A model generated the notes under the pieces. It worked only from the letters and a program-made list of their open reading frames with translations, did no database searches and had not been told where the DNA came from. A stretch of 32,211 nucleotides of DNA from JAXJQF01 sp036311285 (GTDB taxonomy: Bacteria > Pseudomonadota > Gammaproteobacteria > Enterobacterales > Succinivibrionaceae): assembly GCA_036311285.1 (NCBI GenBank), contig JAXJQF010000111.1, positions 1 through 32,211 on the forward strand, given 5' to 3'. Below, piece after piece: positions 7,527-17,075 of the stretch. The translations under genes were made by a program, and so were the position numbers. Every line of letters starts with the position of its first letter. The stretch's first letter is position 1.

Positions 7527-8660
7527 TTATAGTCTATCCTTATGAGTGTGTATCGCCATAATAATACCAAAACCAATACTTAATGTAATCATAGAGGTCC
7601 CGCCATAGCTAATTAGTGGTAGAGGAACACCCACCACTGGTAATATACCACTAACCATGCCTATATTCACGAATATGAGAATGAAGAAGGTTAGGGATAT
7701 ACTTCCCCCTAGAAGTCTTTCAAATGTCGTAGCAGACTTATACGAGATGTATAAGCATCTTGAAATAATAAATAGGTAAATGGACATTAATAGCCCGAAT
7801 CCCATTAATCCAAATTCTTCACTATACACAGCAAAAATAAAGTCTGTATGAGCTTCTGGTAGGAAGTCTAATTGAGATTGAGTTCCATTAAGCCAGCCTT
7901 TGCCGTAAACCCCACCAGAACCAATAGCGATTTTGGATTGAATAATATGATAGCCACTGCCTCTATGGTCTGGGTTGTCTGAGAAATATGTAAAAACTCT
8001 TTGCTTTTGGTAAGCAGGCATTAGGAAGAACCAATATAGTGGAACTAATGCGGCTCCCATTAAGGCTAAAATAAAGCTATGTAGCCAACTTATACCACCT
8101 AAAAAAATTACAAAACATCCTGATAGGGCAACTAATACGGAGGTTCCTAAGTCTGGTTGCCATGCTATTAATACACAAGGTATTGCAATTGTAACAATTG
8201 ATTTAATGATGGTTACAAATCGAGGAGGAATCGCTTCTTTACTCATTATAGAGGCAACTAATATTGGTAGAGCTATCTTTAAAATTTCTGATGGCTGAAT
8301 GGTTAAAATTCCTAGGTTTAGCCATCTCTTAGCTCCGTTTACATCAACACCAGCTATCTTTACTGCAAGAAGTAATACAATGCAAATGAAGAATATTAAC
8401 CAAAAACATCTGTTTAGAACACGAGGTGCTATTTGGGCAACTATAATCATCACAACAAATCCAAGACTTGTTCTGATGATTTGATTAAGTAGCATTAAAC
8501 CATTTTGGTCTGAAGCACTGTATAGAGCAAATAAGCTTAGGGTAAGAGCCGCAAGCAACCCACCCATTAAAGGCATATCGATATGTAATCTTTTTATTAA
8601 GCTTTCAGATTTTGTGATAAAAGGAGTTTCATTGTATTTAAATGTATTGTTATTTGTCAT
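7527..8660 (-). CDS. mrdB: Rod-shape peptidoglycan glycosyltransferase RodA (SEDS family)
   Basis: 377 residues (E. coli RodA 370), an inner-membrane protein with about ten hydrophobic segments. SEDS proteins polymerise lipid II into glycan strands during cell elongation, working with PBP2. Signature regions are GAKRWLNLG...QPSE (109-125), WQPDLGTS (167-174), the FLPEAHTDFIFAVYSEE loop (266-282) and VVGVPLPLISYGGTSM near 345. The Asp of HTDF (Asp273) appears to match the essential Asp262 of E. coli. Its ATG lies 1 nt after the mrdA stop, with AGAGGA inside the end of mrdA, so translation is coupled. It is the last gene of the seven-gene lptE-to-mrdB unit; dacA/rlpA, which often follow, are absent here. 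Confidence 0.95.
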   Translation of the reverse strand: MTNNNTFKYNETPFITKSESLIKRLHIDMPLMGGLLAALTLSLFALYSASDQNGLMLLNQIIRTSLGFVVMIIVAQIAPRVLNRCFWLIFFICIVLLLAVKIAGVDVNGAKRWLNLGILTIQPSEILKIALPILVASIMSKEAIPPRFVTIIKSIVTIAIPCVLIAWQPDLGTSVLVALSGCFVIFLGGISWLHSFILALMGAALVPLYWFFLMPAYQKQRVFTYFSDNPDHRGSGYHIIQSKIAIGSGGVYGKGWLNGTQSQLDFLPEAHTDFIFAVYSEEFGLMGFGLLMSIYLFIISRCLYISYKSATTFERLLGGSISLTFFILIFVNIGMVSGILPVVGVPLPLISYGGTSMITLSIGFGIIMAIHTHKDRL

Positions 8661-8661
8661 T

Positions 8662-10743
8662 TTATCCTCTTATCTTTTTATTTTTTAACTTTTGTTCTTT
8701 GTTGTTAATGTTTTTATTTGTTAAGTTATTTGTTTCTTTTTTGGGTTCTTCTTGTTGCTCTTGGTGTTCTGTTCTTATCTTTTCAATTGTATCTGAGATA
8801 AGTTCAGGTGTGGCTGGAACTCGACTGTATTTGTAAATAAAATAATCGTCCAAAATTTTTCTAGTAATAGGAGCAGCCATTGTACTGCCACCACCTATAT
8901 TTTCAGCTATAACTGCTACTAATATTTCAGGATCTTCCTTTGGTGCAAATGATACGAATAATGCATTATCTCTTTGAGTTTCTTTTAAAGATTTTGCATT
9001 ATATTTTGCGTCTTGTTTGATTGATACCACCTGAGCCGTTCCTGATTTACCACATGCAGTGTAGGTGGTATTCATAAATGCACGTCTACCTGTACCTTCT
9101 GGACCATTTATTACTCTACACATACCTTCTTTTGCATATTCCCAAAAATCTTCATTTTTAAGATTTAATACATGGTTTAGCGGAGGCTTAACTCTGTTAT
9201 CTGGGAATGTTCCTGTTGGGTCCTTAGAAGAGTTAAGGATGTGAGGAATAACGTCAACTCCTTTATTTAATAAAATAGAGTGAGCTCTTGCAAGTTGAAG
9301 TAAAGTTGTTGTCCAATAACCTTGACCAATCCCAATTGAAACCGTATCACCAGGAACCCAGTCATGTTTATATCTTTTTTTCTTCCATTGTTTTGAAGGC
9401 ATAAGGGCGGTTGTTTCTTCATAAATATCAACACCTGTTTTATGTCCCATACCAAACTTTGTCATGTATGAATGAATCTTGTCGATACCAGCTTTGTATG
9501 CAAGATCATAGAAGAATGTATCAGCAGAGATTTCTACCGCTCTGTATATATCCATCCATCCATGGCCCCATCTTCTCCAATCTCTAAATTTATGAGTTGA
9601 ACCAGGTAGTTGGAAATAAGGACCTCCAAAGAATTTGGTATGAGAAGAAATAAGATCTTCGTTGAGCCCCATTATTAGCATTAATGGTTTGATTGTAGAA
9701 GCTGGAGAGTAACTACCTTGAGTAACGCGATTGATTAAAGGTTTGTCAGGGTTGTTAATTAAAGCACTATATTCTTTACTTTTTATACCTCTTACAAATG
9801 GGTTTGGATCGTAGCTTGGTGATGATACAAATGCTAAAATTTCACCAGTCTTTGGATTCATTGCAATTAGAGCTCCTCTCTTACCTCTTAGAAGCTCTTG
9901 AGCTCGTACTTGTAATCTAATATCAATTGAAAGAGTTATATCTCTACCTGGAATTGGAGGAGTTTGATTTAATGTGCGAATGATTCTTCCTCTAGAATCA
10001 ACTTCTACCTGTTTTTGACCACTTACGCCATGGAGAATATTCTCATAATACTTTTCGATACCTTGTTTACCAATATCATTTGTGGCAGCGTAGTTGTCTG
10101 CTTTGCCTTCTTGTTCGATTTGAGCAAGTTCCTTTGCTCCAATTCTAGCAACATAACCAATAGCATGGGTTAGGGTGTCACCTAATGGATAATATCTTTT
10201 TAGGTTTGCTTCTATGCGTACGCCTGGATAACGATATTGTTCAACAGAGAACTTTGCAACTTGTTCTTCATTTAAATTTTCAGTAATTAGAGTTGAAACG
10301 AAATTTCTTTTAACTCTAATTCTTTCACTGATTTGTTCAATGTCTTCACTATCTAGATTAAGTTCTAGAAAATCATTTAAATCATTTATTACGTTCTTAA
10401 AAAACTCATGTTTATCTTTAGAGTTTAAGGCTACAATTTTAGTAGTTAATTCAGGGATAATAACTAAACTAAATAAAGGTCTATTGTCAGCTAGTACATA
10501 ATGATTTCGGTCATAGATAATACCTCTAGGAGGAGAAAGAGGTACAATTTTAATTCTATTATCGTTAGAACGTGTTTGATAATTATCGTATTTAATAACT
10601 TGTAGATGATATAGATTTGCAAATAGTATACAAACTAAAATTAGCATTCCTATAATGGAACCGATAAGTCTTTTTGAGAAAACAAACTTCTCTTTTTCGT
10701 AGTCTCTAATTCTGTTTATATGTCTAAATTGCGATAATTTCAT
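8662..10743 (-). CDS. mrdA: Penicillin-binding protein 2, elongation transpeptidase
   Basis: 693 residues; E. coli PBP2 has 633. One N-terminal membrane anchor (about 24-46) is followed by the pedestal domain (SPPRGIIYDRN at 70-80) and the periplasmic transpeptidase. The three penicillin-binding motifs are intact: S349-TI-K352, SAD at 406-408 (SxD as in PBP2) and KSGT at 566-569. It cross-links peptidoglycan during rod elongation in complex with RodA, encoded 1 nt downstream. The extra length lies mainly after residue 645: a hydrophilic tail rich in Glu, Lys, Gln and Asn, probably disordered in the periplasm. rlmH ends 21 nt upstream, as in many gammaproteobacteria. Confidence 0.96.
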   Translation of the reverse strand: MKLSQFRHINRIRDYEKEKFVFSKRLIGSIIGMLILVCILFANLYHLQVIKYDNYQTRSNDNRIKIVPLSPPRGIIYDRNHYVLADNRPLFSLVIIPELTTKIVALNSKDKHEFFKNVINDLNDFLELNLDSEDIEQISERIRVKRNFVSTLITENLNEEQVAKFSVEQYRYPGVRIEANLKRYYPLGDTLTHAIGYVARIGAKELAQIEQEGKADNYAATNDIGKQGIEKYYENILHGVSGQKQVEVDSRGRIIRTLNQTPPIPGRDITLSIDIRLQVRAQELLRGKRGALIAMNPKTGEILAFVSSPSYDPNPFVRGIKSKEYSALINNPDKPLINRVTQGSYSPASTIKPLMLIMGLNEDLISSHTKFFGGPYFQLPGSTHKFRDWRRWGHGWMDIYRAVEISADTFFYDLAYKAGIDKIHSYMTKFGMGHKTGVDIYEETTALMPSKQWKKKRYKHDWVPGDTVSIGIGQGYWTTTLLQLARAHSILLNKGVDVIPHILNSSKDPTGTFPDNRVKPPLNHVLNLKNEDFWEYAKEGMCRVINGPEGTGRRAFMNTTYTACGKSGTAQVVSIKQDAKYNAKSLKETQRDNALFVSFAPKEDPEILVAVIAENIGGGSTMAAPITRKILDDYFIYKYSRVPATPELISDTIEKIRTEHQEQQEEPKKETNNLTNKNINNKEQKLKNKKIRG

Positions 10744-10764
10744 CAGCTTTATCTCTTGTTATAA

Positions 10765-11235
10765 TTATGCTCTATGATAAGGATGATTAGCAGTTACACT
10801 CCAGGCTCTATATAGAGCTTCTGCTAGAATTATTCTAACAATAGGGTGAGGTAGGGTAAGAGGAGATAAAGACCAGCTCTTTTCTGCTAGAGCTTTACAC
10901 GCAGGAGAAAGACCTTCTGGTCCACCTACTAATAAAGCAACATCTCTTCCTGAGTTTTTCCAAGAATTTAATTCTTCTGCTAACTGTTCTGTATTGTACA
11001 TTTTTCCTGGTATATCCAAGGTAACAACTAATGCTCCTTTGGGTATTGCCGCAATCATTTGATTACCTTCTTGTTCAGTTATACGAGCAATGTCTGCGTT
11101 TTTACCTCTTTTTTGAGCAGGTATTTCTATTAACTCTAAAGAACAATCTTTAGGAAAACGCTTTGCGTATTCCTTATAGCCTTCTTCTACAAATTTAGGC
11201 ATTTTATTGCCTACAGCAATTAAATAGATCTTCAT
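10765..11235 (-). CDS. rlmH: 23S rRNA pseudouridine-1915 N3-methyltransferase RlmH
   Basis: 156 residues (E. coli 155). A small SPOUT-class methyltransferase that uses S-adenosylmethionine to methylate pseudouridine 1915 in helix 69 of 23S rRNA on assembled 70S ribosomes. The SAM-binding knot is visible as LLVGGPEGLSPA (about 101-112) and LSPLTLPHPIVRIILAEALYRAW (about 122-144), and the protein ends in the characteristic HPYHR. The start ATGAAGATCTATTTAATTGC matches the family start. It sits 20 nt after rsfS and 21 nt before mrdA, the conserved gammaproteobacterial order. Confidence 0.96.
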   Translation of the reverse strand: MKIYLIAVGNKMPKFVEEGYKEYAKRFPKDCSLELIEIPAQKRGKNADIARITEQEGNQMIAAIPKGALVVTLDIPGKMYNTEQLAEELNSWKNSGRDVALLVGGPEGLSPACKALAEKSWSLSPLTLPHPIVRIILAEALYRAWSVTANHPYHRA

Positions 11236-11255
11236 AACTCTAATGACACGTCTTA

Positions 11256-11579
11256 TTATAGGTTTTCGTATAGCTTTTCTAATTCGTATGTAAGTCTTGC
11301 TTCTGATTGCATTACGTGTAATATAACATCACCACAGTCTAGTAAAACCCAATCGCCTGGATTTTCTCCTTCAATACCGTTAGTAATAACACCATTTTTC
11401 TTTAGTTTTACATTTACTTTTTCAGCGATAGCATTTGTATGACGATTTGATGTACCTGTGCAAATCATCATTACGTCAGTAATACTTGATTTGCCTGCAA
11501 CGTCGATAGCTACAACGTCTAAGCCTTTTGTATCTAGTATTTCATTTGTAATTAAATCAACTAATTCATTTGTATTCAA
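11256..11579 (-). CDS. rsfS: Ribosomal silencing factor RsfS
   Basis: 107 residues (E. coli 105). It binds ribosomal protein uL14 and blocks 30S-50S joining in starved cells. The family core GKSSITDVMMICTGTSNRH (about 29-47), then GDWVLLDCGDVILHVM and YELEKLY at the C terminus, is clear. The start used is TTG: AAAAGG lies 8 nt upstream, and the next residues NTNELVDLI align with the usual N terminus. I see no in-frame ATG in the same place. It is separated from nadD by 87 AT-rich nt that contain a TATAAT, so an internal promoter is possible. Confidence 0.93.
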   Translation of the reverse strand: MNTNELVDLITNEILDTKGLDVVAIDVAGKSSITDVMMICTGTSNRHTNAIAEKVNVKLKKNGVITNGIEGENPGDWVLLDCGDVILHVMQSEARLTYELEKLYENL

Positions 11580-11666
11580 AATAAGTACCTTTTATAGATT
11601 GTATGTAATTAGTATATTATATTATTTTTTTATTAAGCATTTATATAATATATTGTGTGATATATC

Positions 11667-12422
11667 TTACTTATATAATTTATTTGATTGTATATATGAG
11701 ACAATCTCTCGTGGAATATTGTCTATGACTTTCTTATTGTCATAATCTTCGCATTTAAAACAGTTTCGTATTTGTGTTGAACTAATATCAAAAGTTGGAT
11801 TATTAACAAATATGATTTTACCTGTTTTTTGGGTAACACAACAATCATGGTTGTTCTTTATATTATGTAAGTATTCTTCAACAAGTTTATCATCATCTAC
11901 ATTTAAACTTTTTCTAAGTAATTCAATTAAGCTGTTGTCTAAATCTTCTAATTTAAGAGTATATTGAGGTCTGTTCATTACTATTAAGTTAGTGTATTTC
12001 AATATATCTTTAAATTGATACCATTTGTGAAAAGATAGAAATGAATCCATCCCGATTATAAAATTTAGTGAACAGCTATTTTTATTGATTAAAAACTCAT
12101 TATAAAAATGTCTTACAGTATCAACAGAATAAGAGTAGTTTTTTTGTGAAATTTCATAGTCACTGACAATAATGTTACTGTAACTATCGTTATCACAATT
12201 TAAATTTTTACTTGTATTACATTCTTGATAATTAAAAGCAATTTGACACATTTTAAGTCTATCAAGATCAGCAACATTAGCGTGAGTTTTATAATAAGGG
12301 GTTTTGTTTGGAACAATTATGACTTTGTTAAGTTTTAAAGTTTCTTTAAGCCAATAAATTGTTTTTATGTGACCATTGTGTATAGGATCAAATGATCCCC
12401 CAAATATTGCAATATTATTCAT
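11667..12422 (-). CDS. nadD: Nicotinate-nucleotide adenylyltransferase
   Basis: 251 residues; the E. coli enzyme has 213. It adenylates nicotinate mononucleotide in NAD synthesis. The nucleotidyltransferase motif IFGGSFDPIHNGH is at residues 5-17, with FIIGMDSFLSFHKWYQ in the middle and ISSTQIRN near 214. The extra length comes from Asn/Ser-rich insertions, one around residues 69-85 and others near the C-terminal third; the core motifs are intact. The gene is noticeably more AT-rich than leuS or thrABC. Its ATG overlaps the end of holA by 8 nt, implying coupled translation. Confidence 0.92.
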   Translation of the reverse strand: MNNIAIFGGSFDPIHNGHIKTIYWLKETLKLNKVIIVPNKTPYYKTHANVADLDRLKMCQIAFNYQECNTSKNLNCDNDSYSNIIVSDYEISQKNYSYSVDTVRHFYNEFLINKNSCSLNFIIGMDSFLSFHKWYQFKDILKYTNLIVMNRPQYTLKLEDLDNSLIELLRKSLNVDDDKLVEEYLHNIKNNHDCCVTQKTGKIIFVNNPTFDISSTQIRNCFKCEDYDNKKVIDNIPREIVSYIQSNKLYK

Positions 12423-13482
12423 CTATAAATTTTTTGTTTGGATTAGATATACGTACAGCCAATTCTCTTAAAATTATATATGCTTGCTTTTCATCGAAAT
12501 TACGGCATAAAAGGTCAGCTTTGCTTAGTAAGGAAATTAATTCTCTTAGCTGCTCTAGTTTGATCTTTGAAGCAGCCTTAGCATACATGTCTTGTTTAAA
12601 TTTTACATATTTTAATAGTTTATGAGATTCAAAGTATTGGTTTAATGGTAATCCTTGTTCTATTAAGTTTCTCATCTCATAGAGAGAGGTAAAGGCAGTA
12701 CCAATCTGACGTATAATTTCGTTTAAGGAAAAGCCATCGCCCATTAGAGCTTCTAACATAACAAGTCTCTTGTTTGGAGTGATTGCAGTATTTATAAATG
12801 CTTCATTTATGTCGAAGATTGAGTAATGGTTAGAAGGACTAACATGCTGTTTTAATTCATCTAGATTGATTTTCCCACTAATACCACAAAGCTGTAGTTT
12901 TTGAAGGATTTGGTCTAGAGATGTTAAGTTTCCTTCGTACGAAGATACAAGAAAAGATGCTTCTAAATCATCCAATATGATCCCATAACTTGAAGCCATG
13001 GTTTTAACATGTTTTGTAAGTTGGCTTTCGTTTAGTTCGTAAAATATCGCAAATAGTCCTTTGTTAACAAGCGTTGATAAAGGTTTACAGCTTGATATTT
13101 CATTTTTACTAAGTCTTGGTAAAGTTATTACTACAAGTAATGAATCATTTAAGCATTCATCAATAACGGATAAAACTTCTTGGTGTATTGCTTTAAAGGT
13201 AGAGTTATTACCTTTTTCAAGATCTATTGTCACTATTACTTTATCTGCAAAAAGACCGATGCTTGTACAAGCTTCTGCAAGTTTTGATAAATCATCTTTA
13301 GATTTAAACATATCACCTGTAAATCTTATAACGCTATCTTGTGGATACCCTTTTGAGAAAGCGGTGTTAAGAATTTGCTTTGTGTAAAATTGTTGCCAAA
13401 ATAACTCATTACTAGAGATTATATATACTGGTGATAAATCTTTTTTTAGATATTGACCAAGTTCGTTACCGTTAATTTGCAT
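12415..13482 (-). CDS. holA: DNA polymerase III delta subunit
   Basis: 355 residues (E. coli 343). The delta subunit is the wrench of the clamp loader: it opens the beta sliding clamp for loading onto primed DNA. HolA is poorly conserved, so the call rests on size, the N-terminal pattern (LSPVYIISSNELFWQQFYTKQIL), the SYEGNLTSLDQILQKLQL segment typical of the AAA+ lid, the helical C-terminal collar, and position between lptE and nadD exactly as in E. coli. A GGAAGGAT ribosome binding site precedes the start. lptE ends 23 nt upstream; the 3' end overlaps nadD. Confidence 0.93.
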   Translation of the reverse strand: MQINGNELGQYLKKDLSPVYIISSNELFWQQFYTKQILNTAFSKGYPQDSVIRFTGDMFKSKDDLSKLAEACTSIGLFADKVIVTIDLEKGNNSTFKAIHQEVLSVIDECLNDSLLVVITLPRLSKNEISSCKPLSTLVNKGLFAIFYELNESQLTKHVKTMASSYGIILDDLEASFLVSSYEGNLTSLDQILQKLQLCGISGKINLDELKQHVSPSNHYSIFDINEAFINTAITPNKRLVMLEALMGDGFSLNEIIRQIGTAFTSLYEMRNLIEQGLPLNQYFESHKLLKYVKFKQDMYAKAASKIKLEQLRELISLLSKADLLCRNFDEKQAYIILRELAVRISNPNKKFIDE

Positions 13483-13505
13483 AAGTGTTTTTTATCCTTC
13501 CATTG

Positions 13506-14285
13506 CTATTTGTCGTTCATCATACGACCTTCTTCTTTTGCCTTTTGGAAGTCATCAATAGTTTGCAAATCCTCATCAATAATTAAGTCGTCTTTTTCAA
13601 CTGTTGAAGAAGGAGAGAGACTTAAATTGGTATTGTTACCGCTATTGAAATTCATTTCTAATGCTTTAAGTTCTTCTTCGTTACTGATTTCGAAGGTTTC
13701 ACTATTTTCTTTATTAAAAGCATCGATTACGATCTTTATTTTTTCAACTTTAGTTTTTTCTTGTGCTTTCTTTTCATTTTCAAAAGATAAGTGAGAGTTT
13801 CTTAATCTGTAGATGATATTCTTTGTTAATGTTTTAGCTGATTCTTCATCAATTGTTTTAGTTTCAGCATCTGTAGCTATTTTGGCACCAGCTTTATTTA
13901 AATATGCTCTGTTAATAGATGATTTAATTACGTAAGGTTTTTTACCTTTTACAAATAATGAACATGAAATTCTATTTTGATATAAATATTCAAGAACTTG
14001 TGAGTTACTTCCTACAGATGCTTCCTTTGATGCACCAGCCATTGGTGAACAGCTTAGAACAGGGATATCCCCCTTAATACTATCACTTATTTTAGCTTCT
14101 GTTTCAATAACTTCTATTTTCTCAAGTATAAGCTCTTTATGTAATTCCTTATACAATAGATCGTTGTTATTGCCATATATAATTATTTGGGGATAGTTTT
14201 CGGCTAATTTGTTTGAGTTTTGCAGATGAAAACCACAACCAACAAGTGTTGTTATGCCTAAAATCAAAGTTAAAAGCTTTTGCAT
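13506..14285 (-). CDS. lptE: LPS-assembly lipoprotein LptE
   Basis: 259 residues; E. coli LptE has 193. An N-terminal lipoprotein signal with lipobox LVGC (Cys17) and the following GFHLQ match the family start (CGFHLR in E. coli). LptE plugs the LptD barrel at the outer membrane and assists LPS insertion. The central part keeps the small alpha/beta LptE pattern, but residues from about 175 onward form an acidic, Ser/Asn-rich tail without an E. coli counterpart, probably disordered. It heads the unit lptE-holA-nadD-rsfS-rlmH-mrdA-mrdB; GGGGAAG precedes the ATG. Identity is supported more by lipobox and synteny than by sequence, as is usual for LptE. Confidence 0.88.
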   Translation of the reverse strand: MQKLLTLILGITTLVGCGFHLQNSNKLAENYPQIIIYGNNNDLLYKELHKELILEKIEVIETEAKISDSIKGDIPVLSCSPMAGASKEASVGSNSQVLEYLYQNRISCSLFVKGKKPYVIKSSINRAYLNKAGAKIATDAETKTIDEESAKTLTKNIIYRLRNSHLSFENEKKAQEKTKVEKIKIVIDAFNKENSETFEISNEEELKALEMNFNSGNNTNLSLSPSSTVEKDDLIIDEDLQTIDDFQKAKEEGRMMNDK

Positions 14286-14377
14286 TCTTCTTCCCCAAAA
14301 TATAGTTTTTTAATTAATTTATATCGAAATAGGTATGAGCCTAATTTGGACAACAGTTATTATAATTTATTAAAACA

Positions 14378-14423
14378 AAAATGTACTTTTGTATACATGA
14401 ATTATATAACAAAAGTACATTTT
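14378..14423 (-). terminator. Terminator of leuS
   Basis: A perfect 15-bp stem, AAAATGTACTTTTGT (14378-14392) with ACAAAAGTACATTTT (14409-14423), encloses a 16-nt AT-rich loop. In the minus direction it lies 26 nt after the leuS stop and is followed by a T-rich run (TTTTTGTTTTAAT, counting from the stem end). It separates leuS from lptE, so lptE probably has its own promoter between 14290 and 14377. Confidence 0.8.
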
Positions 14424-14449
14424 ATTTTAGTAATTTATGACTTTAAGAA

Positions 14450-17032
14450 CTAAGCAACTACAACATTTAATAATTTACCTTTAACATAGATTACTTTACG
14501 AATTTCTTTGCCTTCAGTAAATTTCTTAATTTGCTCTTCGTTAAAAGCTTTTTCCTTAACTTGTTCTTCTGTTGCATCTGCACTTACAGTAATACGTGCA
14601 CGAACTTTACCATTTACTTGAACGATGATTAACTTTTCATCTTCAACTAATGCATCTGCCTGAGCCTTTGGCCATGAAGCATTATCAATGTCATCGTGTC
14701 CTAAGTCTTGGTATAGTTTGAAGCAAGCATGAGGAATAATAGGGTATAGTAGAACTACAACAGTATCATAGATTTCATAAGCTAATGATAGACCACTATC
14801 TTTAGTTAAATCGATCTTTGTTACTTTGTTTAATAATTCCATGATGGCAGCGATAGCTGTATTGAATGTTTGACGTCTACCAATATCATCAGTTACTTTT
14901 TCAATAACCTTGTGTAAATCTCTTCTGATTGACTTTTCTTCACTTGTTAAAGTTGAGTAATCAGTAGTAGCAGGGCGAGGAGATTGAATTAATGATTGAA
15001 TATTGTTAAAGAATCTGTTGATGAAACGTTTTGCACCTTCAACACCTGATTCTTGCCATTCTAATGTTAATTCAGCAGGAGAAGCGAACATCATGAATAA
15101 TCTAATTGTATCAGCACCGTATTCTTCAACCATTCTTTGAGGATCGATACCGTTGTTTTTAGACTTACTCATCTTAGTCATACCAGCGTGAATTACTTCA
15201 TGACCTTCTAAATCTTTTGCTGAAGCGATTCTGCCTTTTTCATCACGTGTGGTGATTACGTCTAATGGGCTAACCCAAACTTTACCACCATTTTCGTCTA
15301 GGTAGTAGAATGCGTCAGCTAATACCATGCCTTGGCATAATAATCTTGTGAATGGTTCATCACTCTTAACCATGCCAGCATCACGTAATAACTTGTGGAA
15401 GAAACGAGCATATAATAAGTGCATACATGCGTGTTCGATACCACCTACGTATTGGTCAACAGGAAGCCAGAAGTTAGCTCTTTCGCTATCAAGCATGCCT
15501 TCTTGGTAATCAGGACAACAATATCTTGCGTAGTACCATGATGATTCCATAAATGTATCAAATGTATCTGTTTCTCTTTCACATTCAACACCGTCTACAG
15601 TTACCTTTGCCCAAGTCTTGTCTGACTTGATAGGGCTTTGTACACCATCCATGATTACATCTTCTGGTAATACAACAGGGAACTCTTTAGCACCAACAAC
15701 TTCACCGTTTGGTTTGTTGATCATTGGAATTGGGGCGCCCCAATATCTTTGACGAGATACACCCCAGTCACGTAATCTAAAGTTTACGGTTCTATGACCT
15801 TGCTTGTTCTTTTCAAGTTCTGCACAGAATGCATCAAATGCACCCTTGAAATCTAAACCGTCGAACTTACCACTGTTGTATGTAATACCTTTTTCAGTAT
15901 ACGCTTCTTTTGAAATGTCTGCTTCTGTTCCATCTGCTGGACGGATAACAGGCATAATGTCTAAGTTGTATTTTTTAGCAAATTCATAATCTCTTTGATC
16001 ATGTGCAGGAACTGACATTACAGCCCCTGTACCGTAATCCATAAGAACGAAGTTTGCTACCATAATTGGTACTTCTCTGCCAGTTAATGGATGGATAGCA
16101 TATAAGCCTGTTGCCATACCTTTCTTTTCCATTGTTGCAAGATCAGCTTCTGCAACCTTTAAGTTACGGCATTCTTCAATAAATTGAGCTAATTGAGGAT
16201 TGTTTTCAGCTGCTTTTTTTGCTAATGGATGTAATGAAGCAATTGCTACATAGGTAACACCCATTAAAGTGTCAGGTCTTGTTGTATATACATCCATTGT
16301 TTCTTCGTTGTCTTTAACTTTGAATGTAATAGTTAAACCTTCAGAACGACCAATCCAATTCTTTTGCATGGTCTTAACCATTTCTGGCCAACCATTTAAC
16401 TTGTCTAAGTCATTTAATAATTCTTCAGCGTAATCAGTGATCTTTAAGAACCATTGTGGAATTTCTTTGATTTCAACGGGAGCATCGCATCTCCAGCATT
16501 TGCCGTCTTGAACTTGTTCGTTAGCTAATACTGTTTGGTCATTAGGACACCAGTTTACTGTTGAAGTCTTCTTATAAACTAATCCTTTTTCGTATAACTT
16601 AGTGAAGAACCATTGTTCCCATTTGTAGTATTCAGGCTTACATGTTGCAATTTCACGATCCCAATCGTATGAAAGACCTAACATCTTTAATTGAGTCTTC
16701 ATGTAATCGATATTACTATATGTCCATTTAGCAGGAGCTGTTTTATTTTTAATTGCAGCATTTTCAGCAGGTAAACCAAAAGAGTCCCAACCTATTGGTT
16801 GCATTACTTCCTTACCATTTAATCTTTGGTATCTAGAAATAACATCGCCGATTGTATAATTTCTAACGTGTCCCATGTGTAACTTTCCTGATGGATATGG
16901 GAACATTGATAAACAATAGAATTTTTCTTTGTTTGATTTATCGTTTGCTTTGAATGTCTTGTTTTCTGCCCAGTGCTTTTGCACCTTTGGTTCTAAATCA
17001 TGTGGATTATATTGCTCTAAAATGACAGTCAT
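14450..17032 (-). CDS. leuS: Leucine-tRNA ligase
   Basis: 860 residues, identical in length to E. coli LeuS. A class I synthetase that charges tRNA-Leu in the cytoplasm. The HIGH motif reads HMGH (52-55, within FPYPSGKLHMGHVRNY) and KMSKS is intact (TKMSKSKNNG, near 620). The editing domain carries the Thr-rich TTRPDT segment (near 250) and the MSVPAHDQRDYEFA motif with its conserved Asp, so hydrolysis of mischarged tRNA should work. The zinc-domain Cys pair (CPNDQTVLANEQV..CWRC) is present. The mRNA leader is structured (see 17076-17126). It marks the end of the E. coli-like block; the upstream genes on this side are not those found in E. coli. Confidence 0.97.
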   Translation of the reverse strand: MTVILEQYNPHDLEPKVQKHWAENKTFKANDKSNKEKFYCLSMFPYPSGKLHMGHVRNYTIGDVISRYQRLNGKEVMQPIGWDSFGLPAENAAIKNKTAPAKWTYSNIDYMKTQLKMLGLSYDWDREIATCKPEYYKWEQWFFTKLYEKGLVYKKTSTVNWCPNDQTVLANEQVQDGKCWRCDAPVEIKEIPQWFLKITDYAEELLNDLDKLNGWPEMVKTMQKNWIGRSEGLTITFKVKDNEETMDVYTTRPDTLMGVTYVAIASLHPLAKKAAENNPQLAQFIEECRNLKVAEADLATMEKKGMATGLYAIHPLTGREVPIMVANFVLMDYGTGAVMSVPAHDQRDYEFAKKYNLDIMPVIRPADGTEADISKEAYTEKGITYNSGKFDGLDFKGAFDAFCAELEKNKQGHRTVNFRLRDWGVSRQRYWGAPIPMINKPNGEVVGAKEFPVVLPEDVIMDGVQSPIKSDKTWAKVTVDGVECERETDTFDTFMESSWYYARYCCPDYQEGMLDSERANFWLPVDQYVGGIEHACMHLLYARFFHKLLRDAGMVKSDEPFTRLLCQGMVLADAFYYLDENGGKVWVSPLDVITTRDEKGRIASAKDLEGHEVIHAGMTKMSKSKNNGIDPQRMVEEYGADTIRLFMMFASPAELTLEWQESGVEGAKRFINRFFNNIQSLIQSPRPATTDYSTLTSEEKSIRRDLHKVIEKVTDDIGRRQTFNTAIAAIMELLNKVTKIDLTKDSGLSLAYEIYDTVVVLLYPIIPHACFKLYQDLGHDDIDNASWPKAQADALVEDEKLIIVQVNGKVRARITVSADATEEQVKEKAFNEEQIKKFTEGKEIRKVIYVKGKLLNVVVA

Positions 17033-17075
17033 GATAAAGTCTAAGCCTTTAAGTAATATTAAAAAATAAAATTAA

